Below are positions 8,093 to 18,360 of a stretch of DNA of 64,000 nt, one piece after another. Origin of the DNA: Prescottella defluvii. GTDB lineage: Bacteria; Actinomycetota; Actinomycetes; Mycobacteriales; Mycobacteriaceae. Numbering within the stretch: position 1 is the first letter of the stretch; each line of letters begins with the position of its first letter. The stretch is from the NCBI GenBank assembly GCA_029690005.1, contig CP121458.1:3038001-3102000 (forward strand), given 5' to 3'. A program made the translations under genes and the position numbers. The notes under the pieces were generated by a model, which was not told the DNA's origin, did not search any database, and worked only from the letters and a program-made list of their open reading frames with translations.

Positions 8093-8985
8093 ATGGATCA
8101 GCGCGTCGAGCTCCGGCATCTCCGCTACTTCCTGGTTCTGGCGGAGGAACTCCACTTCGGTCAGGCCGCATTCAGGCTGGGCATTGCCCAGCCGGCCCTC
8201 TCCCAGCAGGTCAAGCAGCTCGAGAGGTACATCAGCGTCCCGCTGTTCGATCGGACGTCCCGCAGAGTGCGTCTCACCGATGCGGGAGCGGCACTCGAAC
8301 CGCGGGCGCGGGATCTCCTCGCACGCCTGTCCTCGGATCTGGAGGAGGCCCGCCGCGTCGGCAGGGGGAGGCTGGACGTCTCGAGGTGGCGTTCATCAAC
8401 TCGGCGACCACCATAGTGAGCGACCGCCTTCGCGCATTCTCTCGTAGCTTCCCGGACGTACAGGTCAAGCTGCGCAACGGATTCACTGTCAATGTCCTGG
8501 ACGCGCTCGAACGAGGTACGACGGACGTCGGAATCGTCCGGGACCCCGAAAGCCGTACCGGCATCGACCTCCGTCTCCTCGAGGTCGAACGGTTCGTCGC
8601 AGTGCTTCCCTCGACGCACGCCTCGGCAACGGCCACGACCGTGCGTGTCGACGAGTTCGCGACCGAGCCGCTGATCCTGTACCCGCGCACCGCCGGAACC
8701 CGGGCATTCGAAGTCAATACCCAGCCCTTCCGCGACGCCGGCGTCGATGTCGTTGTCGCGCAGGAGTGCTCGGACTGGCCCACCATCATCGCGCTCGTCG
8801 CGGCTGGTCTCGGTGTCACGCTTGCGCCCTACAGTGTCACCGGTCAGCTACCGCCGGTGCCGTGCGGTGCGAACTGGATGGCCGAGGGGAGCATGTGAGT
8901 CAGATCTTCCTGGCCAGCCGGACCGGAGATACGCGTCCGCTCGTCCGGTCCTTCATCACAGCCACTGGGCGGGACGACGATCGGG
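8093..8985 (+). pseudogene. LysR-family transcriptional regulator (two frameshifts)
   Basis: The LTTR HTH is clear at the N-terminus: ELRHLRYFLVLAEELHFGQA, then LGIAQPALSQQVKQLE. The frame derails near 8380 in a GCAGGGGGAGG run. The effector domain resumes in another frame with LEVAFINSATTIVSDRLRAF, then LALLE-like and VAAGLGVTLAP segments. A second shift near 8850 is implied because SQIFLASRTG, a normal LysR C-terminal part, continues in a third frame. The end coordinate is approximate. It is divergent from the GNAT gene. Effector unknown. Confidence 0.8.
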
Positions 8986-9302
8986 GAAGCGGCCAGAACG
9001 CGGCGCCTGCGGACAGCGGTCCCGAGTACGCTTCATCGACGATGAGCCCGGCCGCGTCCAATCGCTCGAGAAATGGTGACGTTATCGCCAGACCTGTTGG
9101 TGCTCAGCACATATCCATCGAGCATTGGGCCTCCGAATGAGTGCACGGCAAAGTCTCTGTGAAAGGCACGTGGCGGTGCATCATCGAGACTGTACCCAGC
9201 CGCAACGTCGCCCCGTCCTGCGCAAAGCCGCCCGACCGTAACCATGCCCGCTGGGATCTCGTCCGGGCGGTCCGTCCTGACTGTGAACCGGATCCAGCGC
9301 CC

Positions 9303-9941
9303 GTGACAAATGAGCATGTGGACACTGATGTACTCCGCGAGGTCCCTGGCCCGCGAGACAATGAGCTGATCGCCCGGTCGCTGACGGATCCGGACGCCTT
9401 CGCGGGGATCTTCGATCGTCACTTCGGCACGATTCATCGCTATCTCGCTCGCCGGGCAGGGAACGACTCGGCGGATGATCTCGCCTCGGATGTGTTCGTG
9501 GTCGCGTTCGGTCGTCGAGCCGACTTCGACCTGACCTACGAGCATGCGCTGCCCTGGCTGTACGGAATTGCGGGCAACCTTCTGAACTCGAACCGCCGCC
9601 GCCTCAACCGGGACATAGCCCTGCTCGCCCGTCATCCGAGGCCCGATAACCCGTTGCCGTTCGAGGACCGGGTCGACGCCTCGATCGACGCCCGCCGCGA
9701 GGTCCGCGCACTCGACCGCCGGCTGCGGCGATTGTCGCAGCCGGATCTCGACACACTGCTGCTCTACGCGTGGGAAGACCTCAGCTATCTCGAGATCGCC
9801 GAGGCGCTGCAGATCCCTACCGGAACCGTGCGTTCCCGCTTGAACCGGCTCCGCCGCAAACTGCGTGAACCGGAACCCGACGAACTCACAAGAACAGGGC
9901 GACAGCAGGCCGAACCGGGGCAAGGAGATGGACATGAGTGA
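9303..9941 (+). CDS. ECF RNA polymerase sigma factor (copy 1)
   Basis: Region 2 is seen in AFAGIFDRHFGTIHRYLARR with DDLASDVFVVAFGRRADFD, and region 4 in LLLYAWEDLSYLEIAEALQI followed by PTGTVRSRLNRLRRKLR. The GTG at 9303 gives a normal N-terminus; the frame is open further upstream without similarity. The next gene begins inside its last codons, so the two are co-translated. This sigma/CU044_5270 arrangement recurs at 30.7-32.3 kb. Confidence 0.9.
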   Translation: MTNEHVDTDVLREVPGPRDNELIARSLTDPDAFAGIFDRHFGTIHRYLARRAGNDSADDLASDVFVVAFGRRADFDLTYEHALPWLYGIAGNLLNSNRRRLNRDIALLARHPRPDNPLPFEDRVDASIDARREVRALDRRLRRLSQPDLDTLLLYAWEDLSYLEIAEALQIPTGTVRSRLNRLRRKLREPEPDELTRTGRQQAEPGQGDGHE

Positions 9942-10869
9942 CTTCACGGAGATCCGTCGTCGGCGACCCGAGCCGCAGCCTCCCCGCGACGAGGTCCTAA
10001 TCCGGGCCAGGCGAAACCTGATGCGCGCCATGGAAATCGATGAGTCCTCGCAGCCGTCTGCCTTAGAGGTCCCTGGGGCATCGCGTAGGGTCGTCGCCCT
10101 CAGTAGGTTCCGTCGTCGGCCGGGGCGGGTGACGGCGGTGGTCAGTGCCGCCTGTGTCGCGGTCTCGGTGCTGGTCTTCGCCGCAAGCTACGACCGAATG
10201 CGCGTACCCGAACAGAGCCAGGTCGTCACGGTGGGCGCTGCGCTCACTCTGGAGCAGACGGCGACCTTGGTCGCGGCGACGACCGACACGAGTGAGACCG
10301 GACCGATCCGGCACCTGCAATTCACCAACCTGACCGATGCGGATCACCCGACCTACGACACCTTCGTCCGCCCGGACGGAACCGCACTCGTCGGCCAGGT
10401 CGGCGGGGACCTCCACGAAACATCCGGATACCTGACGAGCGCACAGTTGGCCGACCTTCCTGCCGCCCCCGACCAACTGCGGACGCAGATGCTGAACCTG
10501 TCGCACCAGCAGGGACTCGGTTACAGCGGCGAAGCCCCTGACCGGGCACTGTATCGGCTGGCGACCAAGCTGCTTCCGGACCCCGCAGTCACCCCCGCAG
10601 TCAAAGCCGGGATCTACCGAGTTCTCGCCGGGCTCGACCTCGAGGCGATCCGGGCACGTGACCTCGGCATCGGCACGGATCGGACCGGGCGGCCCGGCTA
10701 TATCCTCGAATTAACCTTCGAGGAGGGCTACGTCGACCGGATGGTAATCGACGATGTCACCGGCGCGCTGAACAGCGTCGAGACACTGGACCGTGACGGA
10801 AAACTCTTCGCCGGTCAGGACTACGTCTCTGCCGAGATGGTCGACGAAATGCCGCCGGCGCACCCCTGA
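9934..10869 (+). CDS. CU044_5270-family membrane protein (copy 1)
   Basis: About 311 residues: a short cytoplasmic N-terminus, one membrane segment at about residues 65-85 (VTAVVSAACVAVSVLVFAAS), then an extracytoplasmic domain. This family is encoded next to ECF sigma factors in actinobacteria and is thought to act as an anti-sigma-like or sensing partner. ATG 9934 has AAGGAG six bases upstream; ATG 9928 is in frame but abuts the ribosome site. No zinc-binding anti-sigma HxxxCxxC motif is visible. Confidence 0.82.
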   Translation: MSDFTEIRRRRPEPQPPRDEVLIRARRNLMRAMEIDESSQPSALEVPGASRRVVALSRFRRRPGRVTAVVSAACVAVSVLVFAASYDRMRVPEQSQVVTVGAALTLEQTATLVAATTDTSETGPIRHLQFTNLTDADHPTYDTFVRPDGTALVGQVGGDLHETSGYLTSAQLADLPAAPDQLRTQMLNLSHQQGLGYSGEAPDRALYRLATKLLPDPAVTPAVKAGIYRVLAGLDLEAIRARDLGIGTDRTGRPGYILELTFEEGYVDRMVIDDVTGALNSVETLDRDGKLFAGQDYVSAEMVDEMPPAHP

Positions 10870-10878
10870 GGCGCGAGG

Positions 10879-11397
10879 GTGGTCGCCATGGGGTGGGCGA
10901 CAGATGAGCGCGCCGTCGTGGGGCTGTCAGCGACTGATTGGCGAGCGCTTCCGGCTTGTGCAGAACTGCTCGGCGGCTTACCAACACCACGCCCAGCGGC
11001 CGAGATTGTTGGGGGTGACGGTCATGATGTCCTCGATGGCGGCGCCAAAGTCGTGACCGTCAACGGGGAAGACGTGACCGGCGCATTCGTCGCTGGTGCG
11101 AGAGTCGTCGCCGAACTTGCCACAGAACATGGCGTGACCCGCGCAATCCTCCAAGCGCGAAGCCCCTCCTGCGGGTGCGGGGGCGTCTACGACGGTACCC
11201 ACACAGGGGAACTCGTCGAAGGTGACGGCATCGTCGCCGCCATGCTCGAAGCGGCAGGGCGTCGTCATCACCGCAATCCGTGGTCAGGGCGAGAGCGCGT
11301 CGTCTCTGAGCTGAGGCGGCGAGCTTTCGCCTCACGGTCGCACTCGGGATCTCCAGTTGGTCTGCATGTCGGAGCCTGGGCATGTGGCGACATGTAA
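10879..11397 (+). pseudogene. DUF523 protein (degenerate)
   Basis: The central part is DUF523: LLGGLPTPRPAAEIVGGDGH, DVTGAFVAGARVVAELA and ILQARSPSCGCGGVYDGTHT. The family's N-terminal CLLG...CRYDG segment is not found in any frame. The C-terminus shifts after MLEAAGR; removing one G in the GGGC run near 11260 restores VVITAIRGQ. The gene is thus both N-terminally aberrant and frameshifted. Function of DUF523 is unknown. Confidence 0.65.
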
Positions 11398-11449
11398 CCC
11401 GTCGACACCGGTGACCTGCGAAGAGCACACGTCACGGGTGGGATGCGGG

Positions 11450-11797
11450 TCACTCCACCTCGGATTCTCTGGCTCGGTAGCCGAGCCAGATCCACAGCGA
11501 TGATGCGGCGCCGATCAGGCCGGCGACGGCGAGTGCTGATGGGCCCCATTCGACGACGAGGTCGGAGGTGTGAATGCCGGTGGCGGGGTAGGTCAGATCG
11601 CAGCGGGAGGCGACGAGGACGACCCAGGCTTTGCTGGAGATCGCGGGAGTTGCCACCACGCTGGTGGCGCCGGGCGGGATAGCTGCTGGTGGGATGGGTT
11701 GCGTGATGCACACTTCGGTCGGGGCGTTGATGAAGAACGCAGCGATGTAGACGACGAGTCCGGCGACGATTCCGAGCAGTGCAAGCGCTTTGCGCAT
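11450..11797 (-). CDS. Small membrane protein, unknown
   Basis: 115 residues, intact. A hydrophobic segment at residues 4-25 (ALALLGIVAGLVVYIAAFFI) and a second near residues 88-106 (LAVAGLIGAASSLWIWLGYR) flank an external loop with two Cys. No family is recognised. It is the last of three membrane-protein genes on this strand (11450-12760), which may form one transcript. Confidence 0.6.
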   Translation of the reverse strand: MRKALALLGIVAGLVVYIAAFFINAPTEVCITQPIPPAAIPPGATSVVATPAISSKAWVVLVASRCDLTYPATGIHTSDLVVEWGPSALAVAGLIGAASSLWIWLGYRARESEVE

Positions 11798-11916
11798 CCG
11801 ACGATTCCCCTAGTGGTTCGTGCCGCGGCGCGACACGTTGCTGTTGGCCGGCGTGGTGGTCGCTCCATCATCCTGAGCTGTAGAGATGGCCGGTTCGGGT
11901 GCGTGATGTTGTGTGT

Positions 11917-12036
11917 CTAGTTGATGCGAAGGAGGACGTAGGACATGACGGCCGCGAAAGCCAGGATGAGGATGCTCCAGGCGAGGCGTGCTCGCTGATA
12001 GCGGAGCCAGGTTCGGATGATCTCCATGAAAGTCAT
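11917..12036 (-). CDS. 39-residue single-span membrane peptide
   Basis: Reading ATG at 12036 to TAG at 11917 gives a 39-residue peptide: a basic, aromatic start (MTFMEIIRTWLRYQRARLAW) followed by one hydrophobic helix (SILILAFAAVMSYVLLRIN). The charge-then-hydrophobe design is typical of small inner-membrane proteins. It lies between two other membrane-protein genes on the same strand. No homologue is recognised. Confidence 0.4.
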   Translation of the reverse strand: MTFMEIIRTWLRYQRARLAWSILILAFAAVMSYVLLRIN

Positions 12037-12207
12037 TCCCCGCCAAGTCGGTTGCCGCATATTTCCCCTCATCTACTCTCGATCGTCACCGTATCAAGCG
12101 GCGGGCGAACGACATTCCTCTGTCAATCCCCACTCTGGTGACATGCCCTGGTGGAGTCCGGATCCGAGGTGCATCGTCGCGCCCGCTTGGGGCCGACGGT
12201 GGGCCGG

Positions 12208-12760
12208 TCATGGTCTCGGATAGCGGGATCTCGGCTGTGGTGGGCTGTATCGGCCCGAGTAGGCGATGTATCCGATATATCCGATATATCCGAGCAGCGT
12301 CAGTATCAAGAGCATTGTGAAGGTCGGCATGATCCAGAACGGGACGTGCACTCCCGAGGCGGTGATGCCGGACAGGCACGTGACCCCGACGATGGTGAGG
12401 ATGATCAGGACGCCGATCCACTCGACGTCGACAATGAACTATGCGTTGAACTCACACCTGTTCTCGGGCCGCGCCCAGTAATTCGAATGCGGGCCAGCCA
12501 GATTGAGCGCGCGGTCGGGAATCTTGGGACGTACCATCGGGCGCCACCGCAGACGAGCACAGTGCCGATGGCGAACGTGCTGGTGACAGTGACGTACTGG
12601 CCGAGTCCCATCCATTCGGTGATCTCACCGGATCCGTCGAAGTGCGACGGCACTTGGCCGGGTGCTGTGAGTAGCAGCCAGCTTGTGGCGACCACGAACG
12701 CCGCGCCGGCCCCACAAGCGCGCACCAGGACGGTCGCGGGCGTTTCGATAGGTTCCCCAT
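12208..12760 (-). pseudogene. DUF1648-like membrane protein (degenerate)
   Basis: From ATG 12760 a short start shifts frame into ACGAGAAFVVATSWLLL, then PGQVPSHFDGSGEITEWMG, the DUF1648 signature. The segment NYWARPENRCEFNA and VDVEWIGVLIILTIVGVT, with a final hydrophobic GYIGYIGYIAY stretch, follow in a further frame to the stop at 12208. An in-frame TAG also separates FNA from FIVDVEW. At least two shifts and one stop make it broken as sequenced. DUF1648 proteins are multi-span; some act with sporulation- or autolysis-type regulators. Confidence 0.6.
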
Positions 12761-12908
12761 GCGCGGACCATACGTGCCGACTGTGCCCATTGTGAGGCGC
12801 GGTGACTACCGAGCACAGTCCCAGGCCGCCGTGACGCCGACAGGGGGACGATTCGGCGGCGGGGCAGACCGCCGCCGAATCTAGTGCGAGGAAGCAAGAT
12901 CGACGGCG

Positions 12909-13286
12909 ATGTCGTTGACGGTGGGCAAATGGTTCGCGGAGAACGCAGCCTCTCAGAGCCCTGCAGTAGACCCTCGTCGTTCCGTCGGCGCCAACTCCGC
13001 TCACCGGAAATGTCAGTGTCGGCCGTGGACGCGAGGAGGAGCTGCGGGAGAGGCGCGGCGCCGATTCCTCCCACCGGCACGGGGTGTCGAACATGCCGGT
13101 GTCGAGGGTGACTCCATCGAGCTGCCCCCGCTCGTGTCCGTCACCGAAGCGGCCAGCGCCCTGGGTGTGAGCCGCCAGAGCGTCCTCAACGTGATCAACC
13201 CCGCCAAGCTGCCCGCCACCCACATCGGTGACACCTGGGTCCTGCGCGAGGCCGCCATCAACGCCCACGCACGCCGCAGCGCCTAG
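12909..13286 (+). CDS. Small HTH (excisionase/MerR-like) DNA-binding protein
   Basis: Only the C-terminal ~55 residues are recognisable: LVSVTEAASALGVSRQSVLN, VINPAKLPATHIGDTWVLRE and AAINAHARR, a winged-helix excisionase-type fold. The N-terminal half from ATG 12909 has no similarity and biased composition, so the real start may be nearer 13100 and this coordinate is uncertain. No integrase is nearby, so the excisionase label refers to fold only. Confidence 0.5.
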   Translation: MSLTVGKWFAENAASQSPAVDPRRSVGANSAHRKCQCRPWTRGGAAGEARRRFLPPARGVEHAGVEGDSIELPPLVSVTEAASALGVSRQSVLNVINPAKLPATHIGDTWVLREAAINAHARRSA

Positions 13287-13615
13287 AGTCAGGCCGCAGC
13301 ACAATGCCCGAAAGCCACTGGTGCGGAGACGAACCCATCCTCGAACTCACGCCTGAGAACGGGCGGCCCTACGTGATGCGCTCGACAACTGTCTGCGCGC
13401 CGCCGACTCCGAAACCGTCGTCCACGTGAGGTTCGATCCCACCGCCTGGCCGGAGAACCGCCCTCCTTCGGGTCGTCGCGGTTCGAGAGCGCTCACGGAT
13501 GAGCGTCTACTTCCCGATCGCCGTGCCGATCCTCGTCGCCGGCGCTCTCGATCATCCGCAGAGGCATCGCCGTACCCGGGAAACGTGCACGCGCGATCCT
13601 GGCTAGGCTGGCCGT
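13287..13615 (+). other. Gap with degenerate short coding remnants
   Basis: No intact gene. Two plausible pieces are visible: DALDNCLRAADSETVVHVRF (13378-13437) in one frame, and a hydrophobic start MSVYFPIAVPILVAGAL from ATG 13499 that, after a one-base shift, continues SIIRRGIAVPGKRARAILAR up to the TetR start. Both lack recognised families. Confidence 0.3.
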
Positions 13616-14359
13616 GTGCCAGAACCTCAGCCCACTGCCGACCGCCGCGCGGTCGACGGTCGCCGACTGCGGTACGCGGGGCGGCGCGAGGAACTGCTCC
13701 GGGCGGTCACCGACTACGTGCTCGAGCAAGGCACCACCGAGGTTGCAATGCGGCCGCTGGCCAAGGCCGTCGGCGTCTCGCATGCGGCGTTGCTGCACCA
13801 CTTCGGCTCCAAGGAGGAACTGCTCGGCGAGGTCCTCGGGGCGCTGCGTCACGAGTCGATGCCGATCGAACTGGTGCGTGCGACCACGTCCGGCTTCGAC
13901 GAGATCGACCTGATTGCCGTCCTGCGGTCCTGGTGGCAGCTGCGCACCTCGCCCGAGGAGCTGCCGCGCTTCCGGCTGACCCTGGAGATGGTCGCCAAGG
14001 CGCTGAGCGAGCCGGACCGGCACGAACGCTATCTCACGAATTTCGTCCGGGACTGGCTGACCGCGTTCAACCGGATCATCGTGGCCTCGGGATGCCCCCG
14101 GGACGAGGCGCCGGCGCATTCGACGCTGGTGCTGGCCCAGGTGCGGGGCCTGCTGCTGGACCTGCTCGCCACCGGCGACCGCGAGCGGGTGGATCGGACC
14201 TTCGAGTTGGTCGTCGGAGACACCCGCGCGCGGATCCGCCGGTGGCGTCGGGATCAGCTGCCCAGCAGCGTCCCGACTACACCAGCACTTGAGGTTCCGG
14301 CGCTGCCCGAGACCGAGCCGGATCCGCCGGCGCTGCCGAAGCCGGAAGCCGGGGTCTGA
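13616..14359 (+). CDS. TetR-family transcriptional regulator
   Basis: The N-terminal HTH contains RREELLRAVTDYVLEQGTTE, then AMRPLAKAVGVSHAALLHHF and GSKEELLGEVL, a standard TetR DNA-binding domain. The ligand domain runs to about residue 205. The final ~35 residues are Pro-rich low complexity and overlap the 3' end of the convergent lipase gene by 106 bases, so the true stop may be earlier. GTG 13616 is the first codon giving a sensible N-terminus. Ligand unknown. Confidence 0.85.
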   Translation: MPEPQPTADRRAVDGRRLRYAGRREELLRAVTDYVLEQGTTEVAMRPLAKAVGVSHAALLHHFGSKEELLGEVLGALRHESMPIELVRATTSGFDEIDLIAVLRSWWQLRTSPEELPRFRLTLEMVAKALSEPDRHERYLTNFVRDWLTAFNRIIVASGCPRDEAPAHSTLVLAQVRGLLLDLLATGDRERVDRTFELVVGDTRARIRRWRRDQLPSSVPTTPALEVPALPETEPDPPALPKPEAGV

Positions 14360-15537
14360 CCGGCGAACAGCTCCTGCACGAACGGCACACTGTCCGGCAG
14401 CGAGGCCGCCATGGTGCCGCTGTGGTCGGTCGGGTACGTCTTGAACGTCACCGGCTGGTCGTTGGCGACCAGTCGGGTGCCGAACAGCAGGGTCGCCGGC
14501 ATGACGATGTCGGTGTCCTTGAGGCCCTGGCCGATGAAGAACGGCTTGTCATAGCCGCTCTCCGGCACGCCCATGTAACCCGAGAGCAGGCCGTTCGCGT
14601 TCAGTCCCGAGAGTGGCTCGGCCAGCAGCGACGCGAGCACCGTGCCCTTGATCTCGTTTTCGAACGGCTCCAGGCACATCGTCGACGCCTTCTGCAGCCA
14701 CTGCTTGCCGGTGGCGTTGAGGTAGGACGGCACGTCCAGCTCCGGGTGCGACACGTTCGAGTCCGGCGAGGATGTACATGCCGTAGGCGGTCATGCCGGC
14801 CGGCAAAGCGATCGGCGGAAGCCCGGCGCGAACGCCGCGACGACGTTCTCGATGTAGGCGGGCACGCCGGTCCCGACGGCGCCGCGGTAGTCGAGCTCGG
14901 GACCACCGAACTGCGTCGCGTAGCGCGCGGTCGTGATCGCCGCGCCGCCACCCTGCGACTGTCCGATGACGACCCACTTGTTCGACAGGTGCTTGTCGAG
15001 GTTGAGGCCGGCCTTGACCATGTCGACGACGTTGTGCGCCTCGACCGTGCCGTCGAGGTACGGCATCACATCCGGGTGGCCCACGAAGGCGTAATCGCTG
15101 GCGACGACTGCGTAGCCCTTGGACATCCACGTACCCAGGTACTGCATGTCCCGGGCCGAAGCGCCGGTGGTCGACGGCGCGCAGTCCGGGAGAGTCCGAC
15201 GGTGCCGTGCGCCCACGAGATGACCGGCCAGCCGCCCTCCGGCGGGGTGCCGGACGGCACGTACACGGAACCGGTGGTCTCCACCGCGTTGCCGTCGGGA
15301 CCGGTGGACCAGTAGGTCACGCGGTACGCCTCCGCGGTGCCGGGATCCACTGGTTCTGCGCCAGCGGCTGGTTGGAGATGACCGTCCGGGCGTCGGGGCA
15401 GGCGTTGCGGACGCGGACGTCGCGGGCAGCGTCGCGCCGCCGGCTGCGATACCGAGAGCGGCCAGCACGGTCACTGTGCGCCTGCGCAGGGACGGGCCGG
15501 CGGGACTGCGTCTTCCTGGGATTCGTGGCATGAGCAT
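14254..15537 (-). pseudogene. Secreted lipase, secretory-lipase (LIP) family (multiple frameshifts)
   Basis: Alpha/beta hydrolase exported by a signal peptide (RRRTVTVLAALGIAAGGATL, ending ATSASA). The pieces line up in order across frames: EAYRVTYWSTGPDGNAVETT and SGTPPEGGWPVISWAHGTVG, then MSKGYAVVASDYAFVGHPD and the nucleophile elbow VIGQSQGGGAA, then QWLQKASTMCLEPF, PFFIGQGLKDTDIVMPA (acid) and YPTDHSGTM (His). At least four shifts are needed. It matches fungal/actinobacterial secretory lipases acting on triacylglycerols. The C-terminal Gly/Ser-rich tail overlaps the TetR gene. Confidence 0.78.
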
Positions 15538-16344
15538 CTCTTTTCCGTTGTGTAGGCCGGTGAGGTGTCAACCGGCCTGATCAGGCGATCGTCACACTAT
15601 GAGTTGCCTTACCAGTCGGTCAAGCAATCTTTTCGCCTGCGGTATGCACGGCTGAAAGTGCGGTCGACTAGCCAGTGCGTGTGGATGATGCCGCAACCGG
15701 TGTAGAAGGGCGGGCAGACTGCGATGGATGCGAGGTTGGGGGACACTTCCGGGCCTGATGCGACGACGGTCACTGGGAATCCTGACGGTGAGCAGGGTGC
15801 GGTGGGGCCGCCCGTGGAGGGTGTCGGGGGTCGTGAATTGTGTTGCGACACAGAGTGTAGGTTGAGTTCGGTTGTCGGGGATTGTGTTCCGAAACCACGA
15901 AAACTGGAACGCCACAACCGAACACGAACCAACACGTGAACTCGACCGTGCAAACATGCCCACACACATCGCCCGGCCGGCGCGGTTTGTCCTGATCGGC
16001 CATCGTCATGGCCGGGTATCTTGCCGCGGGGGGTACGGCGATCGAGGTCGATGCGACTGCATGCGAAGGGCGAAACCTGGCAACTGTGGCGAGGGCCGGT
16101 AAATCCGAAGTGCCTGATACCTCAGGAGATGCCAACTGATCCGAGCGCTCGACGATGCTCCCAGCTGATCCGCGGGGCGTCGTGACGACTACCGTGACAA
16201 CGCTCGGTCGCGATCATGGTCAAGATAGTTGGAAATTGTTCGCGAATCCGTCGCGTGGATTCTGGCTCGGTCGGCGACTGCGCTGCTTCGACGGACCGAC
16301 CGCGGCGGTGGGGACTGCCCCTCCATCCAACGAAGGGAAATGCG
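15538..16344. other. Intergenic region, no gene recognised
   Basis: About 800 bases between the lipase start and the BCCT start. Open frames are antisense or repetitive and match nothing known. GTTCGGTTGT near 15867 and ACAACCGAAC near 15917 form a 10-bp inverted repeat about 40 bases apart. Promoters for both flanking divergent genes must lie here. Confidence 0.4.
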
Positions 16345-18145
16345 TTGCGAGCAGTGCGAGAAGCATGGAGTGGACTGCGCAAGCCGGTGTTCGTACCGGC
16401 TTCGCTGCTGATCGTTGCGATGATCGTGTTCGCCGTCGTCTACTCGGGAACTGCCAGCGATGCGTTCTCGCGTTTGAAGACGGGCATCACCGACGGAGTG
16501 GGGTGGTGGTACATCCTTGCGGCCACCGGATTCGTGCTCTTCGCACTGTACTGCGGCTTTTCGAAGGTCGGGGGAATCCGACTCGGTGACGATGACGAGA
16601 AGCCCGAGTTCGGCATGCTGTCGTGGTTCGCGATGCTCTTCAGCGCCGGCATGGGGATTGGCCTGGTCTTCTACGGTGTTGCCGAACCGCTGTCGCACTA
16701 CGTGAATCCGCCTCAGGCTGGTCGTATTCCGGGTTCAACCGACGCGGCGGCGAACCAGGCGATGGAGTTGACGCTGTTCCACTGGGGCCTTCATGCCTGG
16801 GCGATCTACGTCGTGGTCGGGTTGGGTCTGGCCTACATGACCTATCGCAAGGGCCGACCGTTGTCGATCCTCTGGTTGCTCGAACCCTACTCGGTCGTAA
16901 GCGGATCGAGGGTCCGATCGGTCACGCGATCGATGTCGTCGCTATCACCGGCACGCTCTTCGGGGTGGCCACATCGCTGGGGTTCGGAGTGCAGCAGATT
17001 CGGCGGGACTCGAGTATCTCGGGTGGGTCCAGCCGAACAACTGGTTCACGATTGGGCTGATCGCGGCAGTGACCGGCCTGGCGACCTTCTCGGTGGTCAG
17101 TGGAGTGACCAAGGGGCTGCGCCGGCTGTCAAACATCAATATGGTCCTGGCGGGCGGGTTGGCGCTGTTCATCCTGGTGCTGGGGTCGACGTTGTTCCTC
17201 ATGCAGTCCTGGGTGCAAAACCTTGGCGGATATGTCCAGGCACTGCCCGAATTGATGCTGCGCACATCACCGTTCGTGGACGATGGATGGTCGGGCGCGT
17301 GGACCATCTTCTACTGGGGGTGGTGGATGAGTTGGGCGCCGTTCGTCGGCATGTTCATCGCTCGAATCTCGCGCGGGCGGACCGTCCGCGAGTTCGTGTT
17401 CGGTGTTCTGCTCGCACCCACTCTCATCGGGTCGCTGTGGTTCACGATCTTCGGCAACTCCGGAATCCTGCGCCAGCGCAACGAGGGTGACATGACCGGT
17501 GCGGACGGGTCGGTCGACACCAATACGACGCTGTTCCATCTTCTCGGCGGATTGCCACTGGCCACAATGACGAGTGTGCTCGCGATCGTCGTCGTGGTGT
17601 TCTTCTTCGTCACCTCAGCCGACTCTGGATCTCTCGTCATCGATATCCTGTCATCGGGTGGCGAACTCGAAACGCCGAAGGTGACACGCGTGTACTGGTC
17701 GGTGCTCGAAGGGGTCGCTGCCGCGGTGTTGCTGCTCGTCGGCGGGGCCGGCTCACTGACGGCTCTGCAGACGGCATCGATTGCGACAGCCGTACCGTTC
17801 TCGATCATCATTGTGCTCGCGTGCGTGTCGATGTTGAAGGCGTTCCGCTACGAATTGGCCACCATGCCCCGCTATCTCCAGGTGTCGACGCGGGCCACCA
17901 CGAATGACGACGGGCCCGGAACGGGAGTCGACTCCAGCACTCCGCTCTCCCGACGCGGCTCGGGCGTGTCGGCGACACTCGCCGGCCTGGCTCCATCAAT
18001 GTATGCCGGTGCAGCGGGTCGTCAAGATGGACGTTTCGTGGTGGCGGTCCACGAATTGCCTTCTACCGCTGTCGATGTGGATCCCGATACCGGAGCGATG
18101 CAGCATTCGCAGCAGTCGCCGGTGCGCAATCAGCTGCTGAAGTGA
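16345..18145 (+). pseudogene. BCCT-family betaine/choline/carnitine transporter (frameshifted)
   Basis: Sodium- or proton-coupled uptake of quaternary ammonium osmolytes. The first frame holds membrane helices with [40 protein letters not shown] and [20 protein letters not shown]. After WLLEPYSVV it shifts to [20 protein letters not shown], then again to [20 protein letters not shown] and the signature SGAWTIFYWGWWMSWAPFVG. TSADSGSLVIDILSSGG completes the core. Start is TTG 16345 (AAGGGAAA upstream) or GTG 16354. The two shifts lie near 16900 and 17010. The C-terminal tail may sense osmolality. Confidence 0.85.
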
Positions 18146-18360
18146 CAGTCTGGTGTTGCCGCGGAAAGAGATTGACGGATCAGTTCGACGTGGGTCCCAA
18201 TGCTGCGAGTGGCTGCACTCAGGATTACTACCTTCACCGACGCTGCATCGAGAACAACCGCACCGGGCAATCGGTGACGGTTCAGATGACTCAACTACAT
18301 CGAGGGACTCCGGGCGACCCCGGAAGCCGCCCCGTCGCGGGCTGATTCAATCGGCGGAAA

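Noticed and set aside
12255-12300. Tandem repeat near 12270 (TATCCGATA units)
   Set aside because: It is the codon repeat for a Gly-Tyr-Ile stretch inside the DUF1648-like membrane helix, only three short units.
12909-13286. Prophage or integrative element suggested by the excisionase-like HTH
   Set aside because: No integrase, att repeats or phage genes are present nearby; the fold alone is not enough.
13493-14119. Long minus-strand frame under the TetR gene
   Set aside because: Antisense to a good TetR gene, with Arg/Gln-rich composition and no motifs.
15609-15969. Minus-strand open frames in the lipase-BCCT gap
   Set aside because: Overlapping frames with His/Pro/Ser-rich composition, no family and no ribosome site.
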